In this document: piece after piece, positions 19,112 to 29,237 of the stretch | How positions within the stretch are numbered: position 1 is the stretch's first letter | How the letters are laid out: the number at the start of each line of letters is the position of its first letter | Origin: Buchnera aphidicola str. Sg (Schizaphis graminum) | GTDB lineage: Bacteria; Pseudomonadota; Gammaproteobacteria; Enterobacterales; Enterobacteriaceae | Length of the DNA stretch: 64,000 nucleotides | Direction: 5' to 3' | Assembly: GCF_000007365.1 (NCBI RefSeq) | Contig: NC_004061.1 | Location: 372,001-436,000 of the forward strand | Notes under the pieces: model-generated | The model's database searches: none | What the model saw: the letters and a program-made list of their open reading frames with translations, nothing else | What the model was told of the DNA's origin: nothing | Program-made: the position numbers and the translations under genes

Positions 19112-19459
19112 ATGAATAATAAAGATTTAATTTTTCAAAAAATAATAAAAAGAGAAACATCAACACATATTATTTACCAAGATAAAATAGTAACAGCTTT
19201 CGAAGATATAGCTCCAAAAGCTCCGATACATATAATAGTTATACCTAATATTTTTATAAAAACGTTAAATGATATTAATCAAAAAAATAAAAATATTTTT
19301 GCACATATGCTTTATATTGCTGTTAAAATTGCTAAAAATAAAAAAATTAGTGAAGATGGATATAAAATAGTTATGAATTGTAATAAAAATGGTGGCCAAG
19401 AAATAAACTATCTTCATATGCATTTACTAGGAGGAGAAAAACTGAAAGCACTATATTAA
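19112..19459 (+). CDS. hinT: HIT-family purine nucleoside phosphoramidase HinT
   Basis: HinT hydrolyses adenosine phosphoramidates. The 115-residue protein (E. coli 119) has [20 protein letters not shown], the [13 protein letters not shown] strand and the C-terminal HIT block. That block reads YLHMHLLGG: the first His of the His-x-His-x-His triad is Tyr, while the middle His, the nucleophile in this family, remains. The last few C-terminal residues are shortened. Other members could hardly fit better, so the name is firm; full activity is less so. Confidence 0.92.
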
Positions 19460-19707
19460 AAAATATTTAACTTTTTAAAGTTCAAAACTGAATAGAATTT
19501 TATTACTTTTAATTTTTTTATTTTTTGCAAATAGCTCTTCTTTTTTTAAAAATATAAAAAAATAATTTTTCTTAAAAAAAACAGTTCGTATTTTTATATT
19601 TTGAAAAAAAATTGAAAATATTATTTTAGAAATTTTAAATAATAAAGATATTAATATATTCAGTAGAAATAAAGCAATTTTAATTTTATGTGATAACAAT
19701 CTAACCT

Positions 19708-19803
19708 ATGACCTTGATACATGTATCAAAGAAGATCATGATATTTTTTGTATTAAGAGTGCCATTCATACTTGTAAAGACAGGAGAAATTATATCTTTG
19801 TAA
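19708..19803 (+). other. Possible small ORF or small RNA segment
   Basis: A 31-codon frame (MTLIHVSKKIMIFFVLRV and on to KTGEIISL) opens with ATG at 19708 and ends TAA. It is followed by no known gene. All three lysines after the start half use AAG rather than the AAA favoured in this genome, and the segment is richer in GC than its flanks, so it may equally be a conserved non-coding RNA. No ribosome-binding site is evident. I do not recognise it. Confidence 0.25.
19714..19729. repeat. 16-base perfect palindrome
   Basis: TTGATACATGTATCAA is self-complementary over its whole length. It lies inside the unusual segment downstream of hinT and could be an operator-like site or a stem in an RNA; no promoter is recognisable beside it. 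Confidence 0.5.
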
Positions 19804-19866
19804 GATAGAAGAACTTTATTAAAAAAAGTTAGCAATAAAAACACTTCTATTTTAAAGAAAAATTTA

Positions 19867-19921
19867 CTTTCTACTAAAAAATAAAAAATAAATTTTTTAT
19901 TTTTTATAAATCAGTAGAAAG
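19867..19921 (-). terminator. Large hairpin, likely terminator of the porin gene
   Basis: CTTTCTACT and AGTAGAAAG enclose a second inverted repeat in which two AAAAAAT units pair with two ATTTTTT units. On the - strand, the direction of the porin gene, the structure is followed by TAAATTTTTCTTT. It starts about 64 bases beyond the porin stop codon. Confidence 0.65.
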
Positions 19922-19984
19922 CTTTTATTTTCAATAATTAATTCTAAAAAATTTATAAAATATCAAAAATTATGTTAAATAACA

Positions 19985-21094
19985 TTAGAATTGATAGACT
20001 ACTCCAGCACCAATAGTATTATCTGTAGGAATTTGATTTTGAGAAATAAAATCATTTTCTTTTAATAAATTGATTTTATAATTCATATACGTTGAAACAT
20101 TTTTATTAAATTCATAACGAGTAGAAATATTGATTTGTTTTGCTAAATCTAATTCTTTTTTCGGTGAATTTGAATTTTGTCCTTTAGAATCTAAATAACT
20201 TAAAGAAGGATGAAATCCAGAGTCAAAACTATATTCTGCAATTGCTTCAATATTTTGTGTTTCGTTAATAAAAGAATCACTTATGTGCATATTATAAGGC
20301 ATTAAATTACGCGCAGAGCCATAAAAAGCAGCAACATATACATTATTAGCATCATATTTAAAACCCAATCCATATGAATCTACAGATGTATTTTTTAAAT
20401 CTTTTTTATTTGAAGATATCATTCTTTCAGAGGTAAAACAAGAACCAACAGCAGTCAGTCCAGAATCACTCTCATACTTTAATGATGCCCCCCAACCAGA
20501 AGAACTTTTTCCCTTATTTAAATCTCTATTTTTAATTTCATCTTGATATTGTAATGCAAAACTGATACCGTCTACTAAGCCAAAAACATTATTATTTCTA
20601 TAAGTAAGTAAACTGTGATTTCTACCTACCATATAATTATCGTTATATGCAAAAATGCTTTTTTTATTAATGTATGGAACATGATCTGTTAACGATTGTG
20701 CGTCATGAATAACACCATAATTACGACCATAATCTATCGATCCTAAATTACCATATTTTAAACCAGCATATCCTAAACGCACAGTGTTAGGTTGTTGTTT
20801 ATTCATTAAATCTTCTGGCATAAAAAAATTGTTTTTATATTCAATTTGAGCATAACTTGACAGTTTATCAGTAATTTTTATTTTCCCTGATAGCCCTAAA
20901 ATAGCGTTTGTATTATCTTCTTTAGAAGAAATTTTAGTAGATAAAAATTCATTAGAAAAATTATGATTAGGATTAATACTACCGTATAATTCTAATTTAT
21001 TACCATTTTTATTAAAAATTTCTATAGCGTTTACTGCAGTACTACCAGCAAATAACATGGGTATTAATATTGCTAAAGATTTATGATTTTTCAT
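19985..21094 (-). CDS. ompF: OmpF-like trimeric outer-membrane porin
   Basis: A 369-residue general porin of the OmpF/OmpC/PhoE family, letting small solutes cross the outer membrane. It has a signal peptide (MKNHKSLAILIPMLFAGSTA, cleavage after VNA), then IEIFNKNGNKLELYG as in mature enterobacterial porins, beta-strand features such as VRLGYAGLKYGNLGSIDYGR, and the C-terminal aromatic ending GAGVVYQF needed for assembly by the Bam machinery. Loop regions are diverged. It is followed in reading direction by a large terminator; asnS lies upstream on the same strand, as in E. coli. The AAGGT ribosome site is well spaced. Confidence 0.93.
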   Translation of the reverse strand: MKNHKSLAILIPMLFAGSTAVNAIEIFNKNGNKLELYGSINPNHNFSNEFLSTKISSKEDNTNAILGLSGKIKITDKLSSYAQIEYKNNFFMPEDLMNKQQPNTVRLGYAGLKYGNLGSIDYGRNYGVIHDAQSLTDHVPYINKKSIFAYNDNYMVGRNHSLLTYRNNNVFGLVDGISFALQYQDEIKNRDLNKGKSSSGWGASLKYESDSGLTAVGSCFTSERMISSNKKDLKNTSVDSYGLGFKYDANNVYVAAFYGSARNLMPYNMHISDSFINETQNIEAIAEYSFDSGFHPSLSYLDSKGQNSNSPKKELDLAKQINISTRYEFNKNVSTYMNYKINLLKENDFISQNQIPTDNTIGAGVVYQF

Positions 21095-21230
21095 AATTTT
21101 TGTACTACCTTTTTAGTAAAAATAAGTGAAATTAAAATAAATTGAAATTAAATAATTATCATATTTTCATAAAATTTTAATTAATAAAAAATTATTAAAA
21201 TAACAAATAATTTTATATAAAAAAAATTTA

Positions 21231-22631
21231 TTAAAAATCAGCATTTTTAACAGTACGAGGGAATGGAATAATATCTCTTATATTCGATATTCCAGTAATA
21301 TAAGATATTAACCGCTCAAAACCCATTCCAAAACCTGAATGATGGACCGTACCATAACGACGAAGATCACGATACCACCAATAATCTTCTTTTCTTAAAC
21401 CTAATTCTGATAAACGTAAATCTAAAACAGAAATACGTTCTTCACGTTGAGATCCACCTATTAATTCTCCAATACCTGGAACTAATAAATCCATTGCAGC
21501 AACAGTTTTTTTATCATCATTTAATCTCATATAAAACGCTTTTAGTTCTTTAGGATAATTTATTATTACTACAGGCGCTTTAAAATGCTTTTCTACAAGA
21601 AATCGCTCATGCTCAGCGTTAAGATCAACTCCGAAAGAAACAACATTATCAAATTTTTTTTTAGAATTTAATAAAATATCTATAGCATCTTTATAATTTA
21701 TACGTATAAAGTTTACTGACAAAAATTTTTTAAGACGATTAATTATATCATTATCAATGTAATTTTTAAGAAATTTAATGTCGTTAATACAATATTTTAA
21801 GAGAGATTTACAAATATATTTCAACATATCTTCAGAAAATATTAATATTTCATCTAAATTACAAAACGAAGATTCAATTTCTAACATCCAAAATTCTGCT
21901 AAATGACGACTAGTATTAGAATTTTCAGCTCGAAATGTAGGACCAAACGTATATACTTTTGATAAAGAACAAGCATATGCTTCTAAATTAAGTTGTCCCG
22001 AAACAGTTAAAAAAGATTCTTTTCCAAAAAAATCTTTTTTAAAATCAACGGAACCATTTATTTTTTTAGGAATGTTTCTCATATCCATCGTTGAAACACG
22101 AAACATCTCTCCTGTACCTTCTGTATTAAGTCCAGTAATAATCGGTGTAGGAATCCAATAATAGCCTTGTTTATTTAAAAATTTATGTAATGATTGAAAT
22201 ATATGATGCCTTATTCTTACTATTACGCCAATCAAATTAGTTCTAGAACGTAAATGTGCTACTTCTCTTAGGTATTCTAGACTATGCTTTTTAGCAGATA
22301 TTGGATAAGTATCTGGATTTTTAATCCATCCTAACACTTGAAACTTTGTTGCTTTTATTTCATATTTTTGTTTATCTCCAATAGATAAAATAAGAATTCC
22401 AGTTATTGTTACAGAACATCCAATAGTTAAATGCAATATATCTTTGTAATAATTAGATAAGGTTTTATCGGCAACAACTTGTACAGAATTCAAACACGAA
22501 CCGTCATAAACCGTAATAAAAGAAAAACCAGATTTTGAACTTCTACGACTTCGAACCCATCCAAATATAGTGATAGGGGTATTTACTATAATATCATCTT
22601 TATAAATTTCTGATATTGATATTCTACTCAT
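21231..22631 (-). CDS. asnS: Asparaginyl-tRNA synthetase
   Basis: AsnRS charges tRNA-Asn. Starting at the ATG at 22631 (AAGG seven bases upstream) gives 466 residues, exactly the E. coli length; upstream in-frame codons to 22676 are not supported. The anticodon-binding OB fold is N-terminal ([15 protein letters not shown]); class II motif 2 appears in [20 protein letters not shown] and motif 3 in [15 protein letters not shown]. It stands between ompF and pncB as in E. coli. Confidence 0.97.
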   Translation of the reverse strand: MSRISISEIYKDDIIVNTPITIFGWVRSRRSSKSGFSFITVYDGSCLNSVQVVADKTLSNYYKDILHLTIGCSVTITGILILSIGDKQKYEIKATKFQVLGWIKNPDTYPISAKKHSLEYLREVAHLRSRTNLIGVIVRIRHHIFQSLHKFLNKQGYYWIPTPIITGLNTEGTGEMFRVSTMDMRNIPKKINGSVDFKKDFFGKESFLTVSGQLNLEAYACSLSKVYTFGPTFRAENSNTSRHLAEFWMLEIESSFCNLDEILIFSEDMLKYICKSLLKYCINDIKFLKNYIDNDIINRLKKFLSVNFIRINYKDAIDILLNSKKKFDNVVSFGVDLNAEHERFLVEKHFKAPVVIINYPKELKAFYMRLNDDKKTVAAMDLLVPGIGELIGGSQREERISVLDLRLSELGLRKEDYWWYRDLRRYGTVHHSGFGMGFERLISYITGISNIRDIIPFPRTVKNADF

Positions 22632-22697
22632 AATTTTGCCTTGTATATTTTTAAATAGTCTATCGAAAAATAGCAAATCAAAGTGACTAGTATTAAA

Positions 22698-23894
22698 TTA
22701 CACTGTCAAAGACAAATCAAATGCTTTACATAAAGATTTAATAAAATTTCTATCTAGACAAAAGGTTTTACCAGGACTATCAGATAATTTAGCAACTGGT
22801 TTACCATTACATTTGACAAGTTTGATTACTATATTTAACGGCTTAACATTTGGAATATCACAAGTTAATTTTGTTCCGATGCCAAATATAATATTTACTC
22901 TATTATTAAATTTTTTATAAAGAGATATCATTTTTCTAAAATTTAAATTATCTGAAAATAATAACGTTTTAGTAGTAGGATCAATACCTAATCGTTCATA
23001 ATGTTCAATAGCTTTTTCACCCCATTTTACTGGATCTCCTGAATCATGTCTGATACCTTGATAAGATTTTGAAAAAAATAAATTAAAATCACGTAAAAAC
23101 GAATCCATTGTAATACAATCTGTAAGAGCGATGCTTAAATGTTGATTATATTGAGACAACCATGTTTTTAATGCTAATGTTTGACTATTTCTGAGATTGG
23201 AACTAATTTGTTGGTGTGCTTGAAACCATTCATGAGCTTGGGTACCTACTGGCAATAATTTTAAAATACGTGATATATGATAGTTACTTGAACCAATTAA
23301 AAATGGAAATGTATCTTTTAATCTTTTGATAATTGAATATTGTACATCATAAGAAAATCGTCTTCTTGTTCCAAAATCTACTATTTTTAAACGAGATAAA
23401 TCTACATCTCTGTTTTTTTTAAAAAATTCTTTTAATTTTTTATTTAAATGTTGTACTGCAATATTCGAAGTAATTTCTGGATAACAATGTCTATGAAAAA
23501 TTTCACTAATTAATGATAAAATAGGGACTTCCCATAAAATTACTTCTTTCCATAATCCACTTATACGAATATGAAGTTGACCATGATAATTATCAACTTT
23601 AACTTGTGTAATATTATAACGAAATTTTTTTAACCAATGTAAATATTCTTTTTTAAAAAATGGAAAAGTAGTCATATAAAGATACTCTTCATGACTAAGA
23701 GATAAGGAAGACATCATATTAATTTGGTCTAATAAAATATGAGAATAACAACCTAAAATATTAGGACCTCTGCAAATAAATTCTGCAACTACATCGACAT
23801 TTTTATAATGATAAAAAACAGCTTGCTGCATATAAAATTTATATGCATCAGTATCAAGTAATGTTTTCACTATTGGATAATTATATTGTTTCAT
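22698..23894 (-). CDS. pncB: Nicotinate phosphoribosyltransferase
   Basis: PncB joins nicotinate to PRPP in NAD salvage. The 398-residue protein (E. coli 400) begins with the conserved [19 protein letters not shown] segment and contains the phosphate-binding block with [19 protein letters not shown] and [12 protein letters not shown]. Its retention suggests that NAD depends on nicotinate taken from the host or recycled. It is upstream of asnS on the same strand; the 276-base gap before pyrD is featureless and divergent. Confidence 0.96.
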   Translation of the reverse strand: MKQYNYPIVKTLLDTDAYKFYMQQAVFYHYKNVDVVAEFICRGPNILGCYSHILLDQINMMSSLSLSHEEYLYMTTFPFFKKEYLHWLKKFRYNITQVKVDNYHGQLHIRISGLWKEVILWEVPILSLISEIFHRHCYPEITSNIAVQHLNKKLKEFFKKNRDVDLSRLKIVDFGTRRRFSYDVQYSIIKRLKDTFPFLIGSSNYHISRILKLLPVGTQAHEWFQAHQQISSNLRNSQTLALKTWLSQYNQHLSIALTDCITMDSFLRDFNLFFSKSYQGIRHDSGDPVKWGEKAIEHYERLGIDPTTKTLLFSDNLNFRKMISLYKKFNNRVNIIFGIGTKLTCDIPNVKPLNIVIKLVKCNGKPVAKLSDSPGKTFCLDRNFIKSLCKAFDLSLTV

Positions 23895-24170
23895 AATATA
23901 TCTATTTTTTTATAGTATTATTTTTTATAGTATGATAATTATGATATAACTTTATACTTAAAATTATATAAAAATATTTAAAAAATTAAAAAATGATCGA
24001 TATTTATATAAAAATATAACATAAATAAAAAGGTTATCAATTTTAAAAAAAATAGTATTTTTTATTAAAAAATCAAAAAATAAATAAAAATTTTTTTCTT
24101 TTAAAAGAATTCACACTTTTTTATAAAAAATATATATACAATTTTTAACTATTCTTAAAAAGGAATTATA

Positions 24171-25181
24171 ATGTTTTACTATTTAATTCGTAAACTTTTA
24201 TTTTTGATTGATCCTGAAAAAGCACATACATTAGTATTAATGTACTTGAATTCTAAAAAAATACAAATCTTAAGAAAAATTTTTATCAAACCGATTCCAT
24301 TAAAACAAATAAAATGTATGGGATTAACTTTTAATAATAAAATTGGTTTAGCTGCAGGGATGGATAAAAATGGGGATTATATAGATTCTTTATCCAAAAT
24401 AGGATTTGGTTTTATCGAAGTAGGAACAGTTACTCCCTTACCTCAATACGGAAATCCAAAACCTAGGATTTTTAGAGTGCCTTCAATAGAGGGAATTATT
24501 AATAGAATGGGGTTTAATAATTTAGGAATAGATTATTTAGTTAATAATGTAAAAAAATCGAAATTTAAGGGAATAATCGGTATAAACATAGGAAAAAACA
24601 AAGATACAAAAATTGAAGACGCCATAAAAGATTATTTAATTTGTATAGAAAAAATATATTTTTATGCTAGTTATATTGCTATAAATATTTCATCTCCAAA
24701 TACTATTAATTTAAGAAAACTACAATATGGTATATTATTCGAAAATTTATTAAGAGATATAAAAAAAAAACAAAGCGAAATGCATTCTAAATATTCTAAA
24801 TATGTACCAATAGTAATTAAAATTTCTCCAGACCTATCAAAAAAAGAATTAATTCATATTTCTAATAAATTAATACACTATAAAATAGATGGAGTTATTG
24901 CAACTAATACAACATTAGATCATTCATCTATACCTAAAATTAAAAACAACAAAGAAGAAGGAGGGTTAAGTGGTTTACCTTTACAAAAAAAAAGTAATGA
25001 TGTGATATCAATATTATATAAAAATCTAAAAAGAAAAATTCCTATTATCGGAGTAGGCGGTATTAATTCTATAAATTCTGCTAGAGAAAAAATTATGTGT
25101 GGAGCTAATTTAATACAAGTATATTCTGGATTGATATATCACGGTCCAAATTTTATTAGAGAAATAATTAGAAATCTATGA
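24171..25181 (+). CDS. pyrD: Dihydroorotate dehydrogenase (quinone), class 2
   Basis: PyrD oxidises dihydroorotate to orotate on the inner membrane, passing electrons to quinone. It has 336 residues, as in E. coli. The N-terminal amphipathic helices typical of class 2 are present ([19 protein letters not shown]), as are [12 protein letters not shown] for FMN binding, the catalytic Ser in [11 protein letters not shown], and GGLSGLPLQ with GVGGINS near the C-terminus. AAAGGA sits eight bases before the ATG. Together with pyrB/pyrI further on, it covers two steps of UMP synthesis. Confidence 0.97.
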   Translation: MFYYLIRKLLFLIDPEKAHTLVLMYLNSKKIQILRKIFIKPIPLKQIKCMGLTFNNKIGLAAGMDKNGDYIDSLSKIGFGFIEVGTVTPLPQYGNPKPRIFRVPSIEGIINRMGFNNLGIDYLVNNVKKSKFKGIIGINIGKNKDTKIEDAIKDYLICIEKIYFYASYIAINISSPNTINLRKLQYGILFENLLRDIKKKQSEMHSKYSKYVPIVIKISPDLSKKELIHISNKLIHYKIDGVIATNTTLDHSSIPKIKNNKEEGGLSGLPLQKKSNDVISILYKNLKRKIPIIGVGGINSINSAREKIMCGANLIQVYSGLIYHGPNFIREIIRNL

Positions 25182-25314
25182 ATTAAGTAAGAGTATGAAG
25201 ATCAATTAACAATCTATTTTAAACAAAAATTACTGATTTTTTATATTAACAAATCTTTTTAGATGTTAATTTTTTTAAAAAATTTTAAATATTTAATCAA
25301 ATAAAAGTAAAAAA

Positions 25315-27408
25315 ATGAATTATTTATTTGCTAGTACAAATTTTGGATGTGAAGAATTATTAGAAAAAGAACTCCGAGCATTGGGAGCTAAAAATTTAAA
25401 AGTTGTAAAAGGCGGTATCTATTACGAAGGAGAAGATTCAATACTATATAATAGTTTAATGTGGAGCCGAATTGCTTCAAGAATTTTTTTATGTATAAAA
25501 AAATTTACTATAAAAAATAGTAATGATTTATATAAAAACACCTATAACATTAATTGGACCCAAATATTATACTTAGAAAAAACTTTTTTAGTTAAATTTA
25601 GGGGGACTAATAATATTATTCGAAATAGTTTATTTGGTGCATTAAAAATTAAAGATGCAATTGTTGATACATTTTACCAAAAATATTCAGCTCGTCCTAA
25701 CATAAATCTTCTTACTCCTGATGTTCGTATCATATCATATTTATGTCAAAATTTAGTGCATATTATGTTAGATTTAAGTGGTGAAGCTCTAAATAAAAGA
25801 GGATATCGTAAATTTTTTAACATTTCTCCTATCAAAGAAAATTTAAGTGCAGCAATTATATTAAGTTCAGGATGGAAAAAAAATACTCCTTTAATAGATC
25901 CTATGTGTGGATCAGGAACATTATTAATTGAAGCAGCCATGATTTCTTCTGATCGAGCTCCTGGACTAAAAAGAACAGAATGGGGATTTAAATCTTGGAA
26001 AGGACACAAGGAAAAAGTCTGGAAAGAAACTCTAAAAAAAGCAAAAGAAAGATTTAAAATAGGTATAAAAAAATGTCTTAAAAATTACTTTATAGGATAT
26101 GATTGTAATCCCGATGTTATCAAAAAAGCTCAAAAAAATGTAATAAATGCAAATCTAGAAAATATAATTAGTTTTTTTGCATGTAATTTAAGTCATCTTA
26201 AAAATCCTTATCAAAAAGAAGAAATCGGCACATTAATAAGTAATCCTCCATATGGAGAAAGATGTAAAACCGAAAATAATTTAATAGCTTTGTATATTGA
26301 ATTAGGAATTATGTCAAAAAAATATTTTGAAAAATGGAATTTATCAGTATTTAGTTCTTCTGAATTTTTATTAAATTTTTTACAAATGAAATCATATAAA
26401 AACTTTTGTTTAAAAAATGGACCGTTATATTGTACTTTAAAAAACTACGAAATATTTTTAAATAAATTTAATAATACAAATAAAGAATATGAAAATAGAT
26501 TAGAAAAAAACTTTAAAAAATTAAAAAAATGGAACGATTTAAAAGAAATAGAATGTTTCCGTGTATATGATTCAGATCTTCCAAATTATAAACTAATAGT
26601 AGATGTTTATAAAAAATGGCTAGTGATTCAAGAATATCAGGCACCAAAATCAATAAACTATGAGAAAGCACATAAAAGATTATGCAGTGCTATTTACCAT
26701 AGTAAAGAGATATTATCTATTCCTACAAACAACGTAGTAATAAAATTTAGAAAAAAACAAAAAAGAAAAGAACAATACCAAAAATTATTTAATAGCAATA
26801 GTTTTTTTATAATTAGAGAATATCATGTAAAGTTATTAGTTAATTTAATTGATTATTTAGATACTGGTTTATTCTCAGAACACCGACTTGTAAGAAAATT
26901 AATAGGATCAATGTCTAAGGGAAAAGATTTTTTAAATCTATTTTCATATACTGGTGCCGCTAGTGTTTATGCAGGTTTAGGAAAATCTAAAAGTATTACT
27001 ACTGTAGACATATCTAATACGTATATTCAATGGTCTATGCGTAATATGTCTATTAACAACTTAATAAATAGTAAAAATATTTTTATTCAAAAAGACTGTT
27101 TAGAATGGATTATTTCAACTAAAAATAAATTTGATTTAATTTTCATAAATCCGCCTACTTTTTCTAATTCTAAGAGAATGAAAAAATCTTTCGAATTAAA
27201 AAGAGATTATATTAAATTAATGATAAATTTAAAACAAATATTACGTAAAGATGGTAACATTATTTTTTCAAGTTCAACACATAATTTTGAAATTGATTTA
27301 AACAATATTAAAAAAATCAACCTATACGCAAAAAAAATTACTAATTTAGTGAAAACAAAAGATTTTTTAAAAAAAAATTATCATTCTTGGTTAATAAAAC
27401 ACATTTAA
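25315..27408 (+). CDS. rlmL: Bifunctional 23S rRNA methyltransferase RlmKL
   Basis: RlmKL makes m2G2445 and m7G2069 in 23S rRNA. Its 697 residues (E. coli 702) comprise an N-terminal THUMP domain (about 1-160), the RlmL methyltransferase (DPMCGSGTLLIEAA for AdoMet and SNPPYGER for catalysis, about 195-305), and the RlmK methyltransferase (NLFSYTGAASVYAG and FINPPTFSNS, about 540-640). The fused form is characteristic of gamma-proteobacteria. It follows pyrD and precedes uup as in E. coli. Confidence 0.96.
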   Translation: MNYLFASTNFGCEELLEKELRALGAKNLKVVKGGIYYEGEDSILYNSLMWSRIASRIFLCIKKFTIKNSNDLYKNTYNINWTQILYLEKTFLVKFRGTNNIIRNSLFGALKIKDAIVDTFYQKYSARPNINLLTPDVRIISYLCQNLVHIMLDLSGEALNKRGYRKFFNISPIKENLSAAIILSSGWKKNTPLIDPMCGSGTLLIEAAMISSDRAPGLKRTEWGFKSWKGHKEKVWKETLKKAKERFKIGIKKCLKNYFIGYDCNPDVIKKAQKNVINANLENIISFFACNLSHLKNPYQKEEIGTLISNPPYGERCKTENNLIALYIELGIMSKKYFEKWNLSVFSSSEFLLNFLQMKSYKNFCLKNGPLYCTLKNYEIFLNKFNNTNKEYENRLEKNFKKLKKWNDLKEIECFRVYDSDLPNYKLIVDVYKKWLVIQEYQAPKSINYEKAHKRLCSAIYHSKEILSIPTNNVVIKFRKKQKRKEQYQKLFNSNSFFIIREYHVKLLVNLIDYLDTGLFSEHRLVRKLIGSMSKGKDFLNLFSYTGAASVYAGLGKSKSITTVDISNTYIQWSMRNMSINNLINSKNIFIQKDCLEWIISTKNKFDLIFINPPTFSNSKRMKKSFELKRDYIKLMINLKQILRKDGNIIFSSSTHNFEIDLNNIKKINLYAKKITNLVKTKDFLKKNYHSWLIKHI

Positions 27409-27432
27409 AAAATTCAAAAAAAAGAGAAATAT

Positions 27433-29211
27433 ATGCCTCTAATCAGTATCCAAAATGCCTTTTTAGCATTCAGTGATTTAGAAATCTTGAAAAATGCTGT
27501 ACTTTATATAAATAAAAAAGAAAGAATCAGTTTAATTGGAAAAAATGGTGCTGGAAAATCAACTTTATTAAAAGTAATTAATAAAAATCAAGAATTAGAT
27601 CATGGTTCTATTATTTATCAAAAAAATATAAAAATATCTTATTTAAAGCAAGATAACCCAAAAAATTTAGATATTTCTATATATGATTTTATTAAAAATC
27701 AATTAAAAAAAGAAAACAACAAAGAAATAAATATTAATACAATTGTAGAAATAAAAAAAATAATTAAAACTTTTCAAATTGATAAACATTCTTTACTTTC
27801 AGAATTATCTGGAGGTTCTTTAAGAAAAGTGGTACTAGGTTCAGCATTATTAAGTCAACCAGATGTTTTGTTACTTGACGAACCAACTAATCATTTGGAT
27901 ATTAACACTATTGCATGGTTAGAAAAATTTTTAAAAAAATTTTCAGGAACAACATTGTTTATATCACATGATAGATCTTTTATTCAAAATTTATGCACAA
28001 GAATTATTGATCTTGATAGAGGAAAATTAACTTCTTTTCCAGGAGATTATAAAGAGTTTATAAAATTAAAAAAAGAAAATAATCGGATTGAAAAAACAAA
28101 AAAAAAATTATTTGATCAACATTTAGAAAAAGAAGAAATCTGGATTAGAAAAGGAATTAAAGCTCGTACTACTCGCAATGAAGGAAGAGTAAGAAATTTA
28201 AAAGTATTACGAAAAGAATATAAAAACTATAAAAAAATAGAAAATTTCAATAATGTTATAATCAATGAAATTAAAAATTATTCAGGAAAAATAATTTTTA
28301 AATTAAAAAATATAAGTTTTTTTATTGAAAAAAAGACTATTATTCAAAGTTTTTCTTCAATAATACAATATGGTGATAAAATAGGATTAATAGGTAACAA
28401 CGGATCTGGAAAAAGTACTATGATAAAAATACTTATGGGAGAAAAAAAAATTCAAAAAGGTTCTATTCATTTTGGAACAAAATTAAATATAGCATATTTC
28501 GATCAAGATCGATCAACTTTAGATTCTAATAAATCTATTTTAGAAAATGTAAATAATGGAAGAGAAAAAATCGTATTAAATGGAAAAGAACAACATTTGA
28601 TAGGATATCTAAAAAAATTTCTTTTTAAACCAAATCAAATGAAATGTTTGGTAAAAAATTTATCTGGAGGTGAATGTAATAGATTACTTTTAGCAAAATT
28701 ATTCTTGAAACCAAGTAATGTTTTAATTCTTGATGAACCGACAAATGATTTAGATTTAGATACACTTGAGTTATTAGAAAACATTATTATTAAATATTCA
28801 GGAACAGTTTTAATAGTAAGTCATGACAGGAATTTTATTGAAAATACAGTAAATAAATATTGGATATTTAAAGGAGATGGATTGATAAATACACATTTTA
28901 GTTCACATAACAATATAATAAAAGAAAAGAACAAAAAAATTCAAAAGAAATATGTATTAAATCCAATTAAATCTAATATTAGTTTTTTAAAAACAAAACA
29001 AAATCAAGTAAAAAAAGAACTAAAAAAAGTATTAAATGAAATAGAAAAAATAGAAAATAGTATTAAAACTTTGAAAATTCAAATGAATGAACCGGATTTT
29101 TTTAAACAGCATATTAAAAATCAATTACCAATTGTAAAGCAATTTAATATAGAAGAAAAAAAATTAGAAAAAATATTAATATATTGGGAAAATTTAGAAA
29201 AAAAATTATAA
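27433..29211 (+). CDS. uup: ABC-F ATPase Uup
   Basis: Uup is a soluble ABC-F protein with two ATPase domains and no membrane part; family members act on the ribosome, and E. coli uup mutants show raised precise transposon excision. Visible are Walker A GKNGAGKST and GNNGSGKST, signatures LSGGSLRKV and LSGGECNRL, and Walker B LLLDEPTNHLD and LILDEPTNDLD. The C-terminal part is a Lys-rich coiled coil. With 592 residues it is about 40 shorter than E. coli Uup. Its stop lies inside a bidirectional hairpin. Confidence 0.94.
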   Translation: MPLISIQNAFLAFSDLEILKNAVLYINKKERISLIGKNGAGKSTLLKVINKNQELDHGSIIYQKNIKISYLKQDNPKNLDISIYDFIKNQLKKENNKEININTIVEIKKIIKTFQIDKHSLLSELSGGSLRKVVLGSALLSQPDVLLLDEPTNHLDINTIAWLEKFLKKFSGTTLFISHDRSFIQNLCTRIIDLDRGKLTSFPGDYKEFIKLKKENNRIEKTKKKLFDQHLEKEEIWIRKGIKARTTRNEGRVRNLKVLRKEYKNYKKIENFNNVIINEIKNYSGKIIFKLKNISFFIEKKTIIQSFSSIIQYGDKIGLIGNNGSGKSTMIKILMGEKKIQKGSIHFGTKLNIAYFDQDRSTLDSNKSILENVNNGREKIVLNGKEQHLIGYLKKFLFKPNQMKCLVKNLSGGECNRLLLAKLFLKPSNVLILDEPTNDLDLDTLELLENIIIKYSGTVLIVSHDRNFIENTVNKYWIFKGDGLINTHFSSHNNIIKEKNKKIQKKYVLNPIKSNISFLKTKQNQVKKELKKVLNEIEKIENSIKTLKIQMNEPDFFKQHIKNQLPIVKQFNIEEKKLEKILIYWENLEKKL

Positions 29212-29237
29212 ATTATTTTTTAAAAAAATAATTTATA
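29207..29237. terminator. Bidirectional hairpin between uup and trhO
   Basis: TATAAATTATTTTTT is followed immediately by its near-perfect complement, giving an AT-only stem whose T-rich arms serve both strands. It overlaps the last codons of both convergent genes, uup and trhO. Confidence 0.6.

Larger units (their letters stand above)
19460..19984. other. Gene-poor spacer between hinT and the porin gene
   Basis: This 525-base stretch marks a synteny break relative to E. coli. Most of it is AT-rich filler, but 19700-19810 is less AT-rich and holds a 16-base palindrome (19714-19729) and a 31-codon frame (19708-19803). A large hairpin at 19867-19921 is the likely terminator of the porin gene. 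A 74-codon - strand frame at 19475-19699 is low-complexity Lys/Phe/Ile sequence that I do not support as a gene. Confidence 0.5.

Noticed and set aside
19475-19699. A 74-codon - strand frame between hinT and the porin gene
   Set aside because: Low-complexity Lys/Phe/Ile/Leu composition, no ribosome-binding site and no recognisable family; typical of chance frames in AT-rich spacers.
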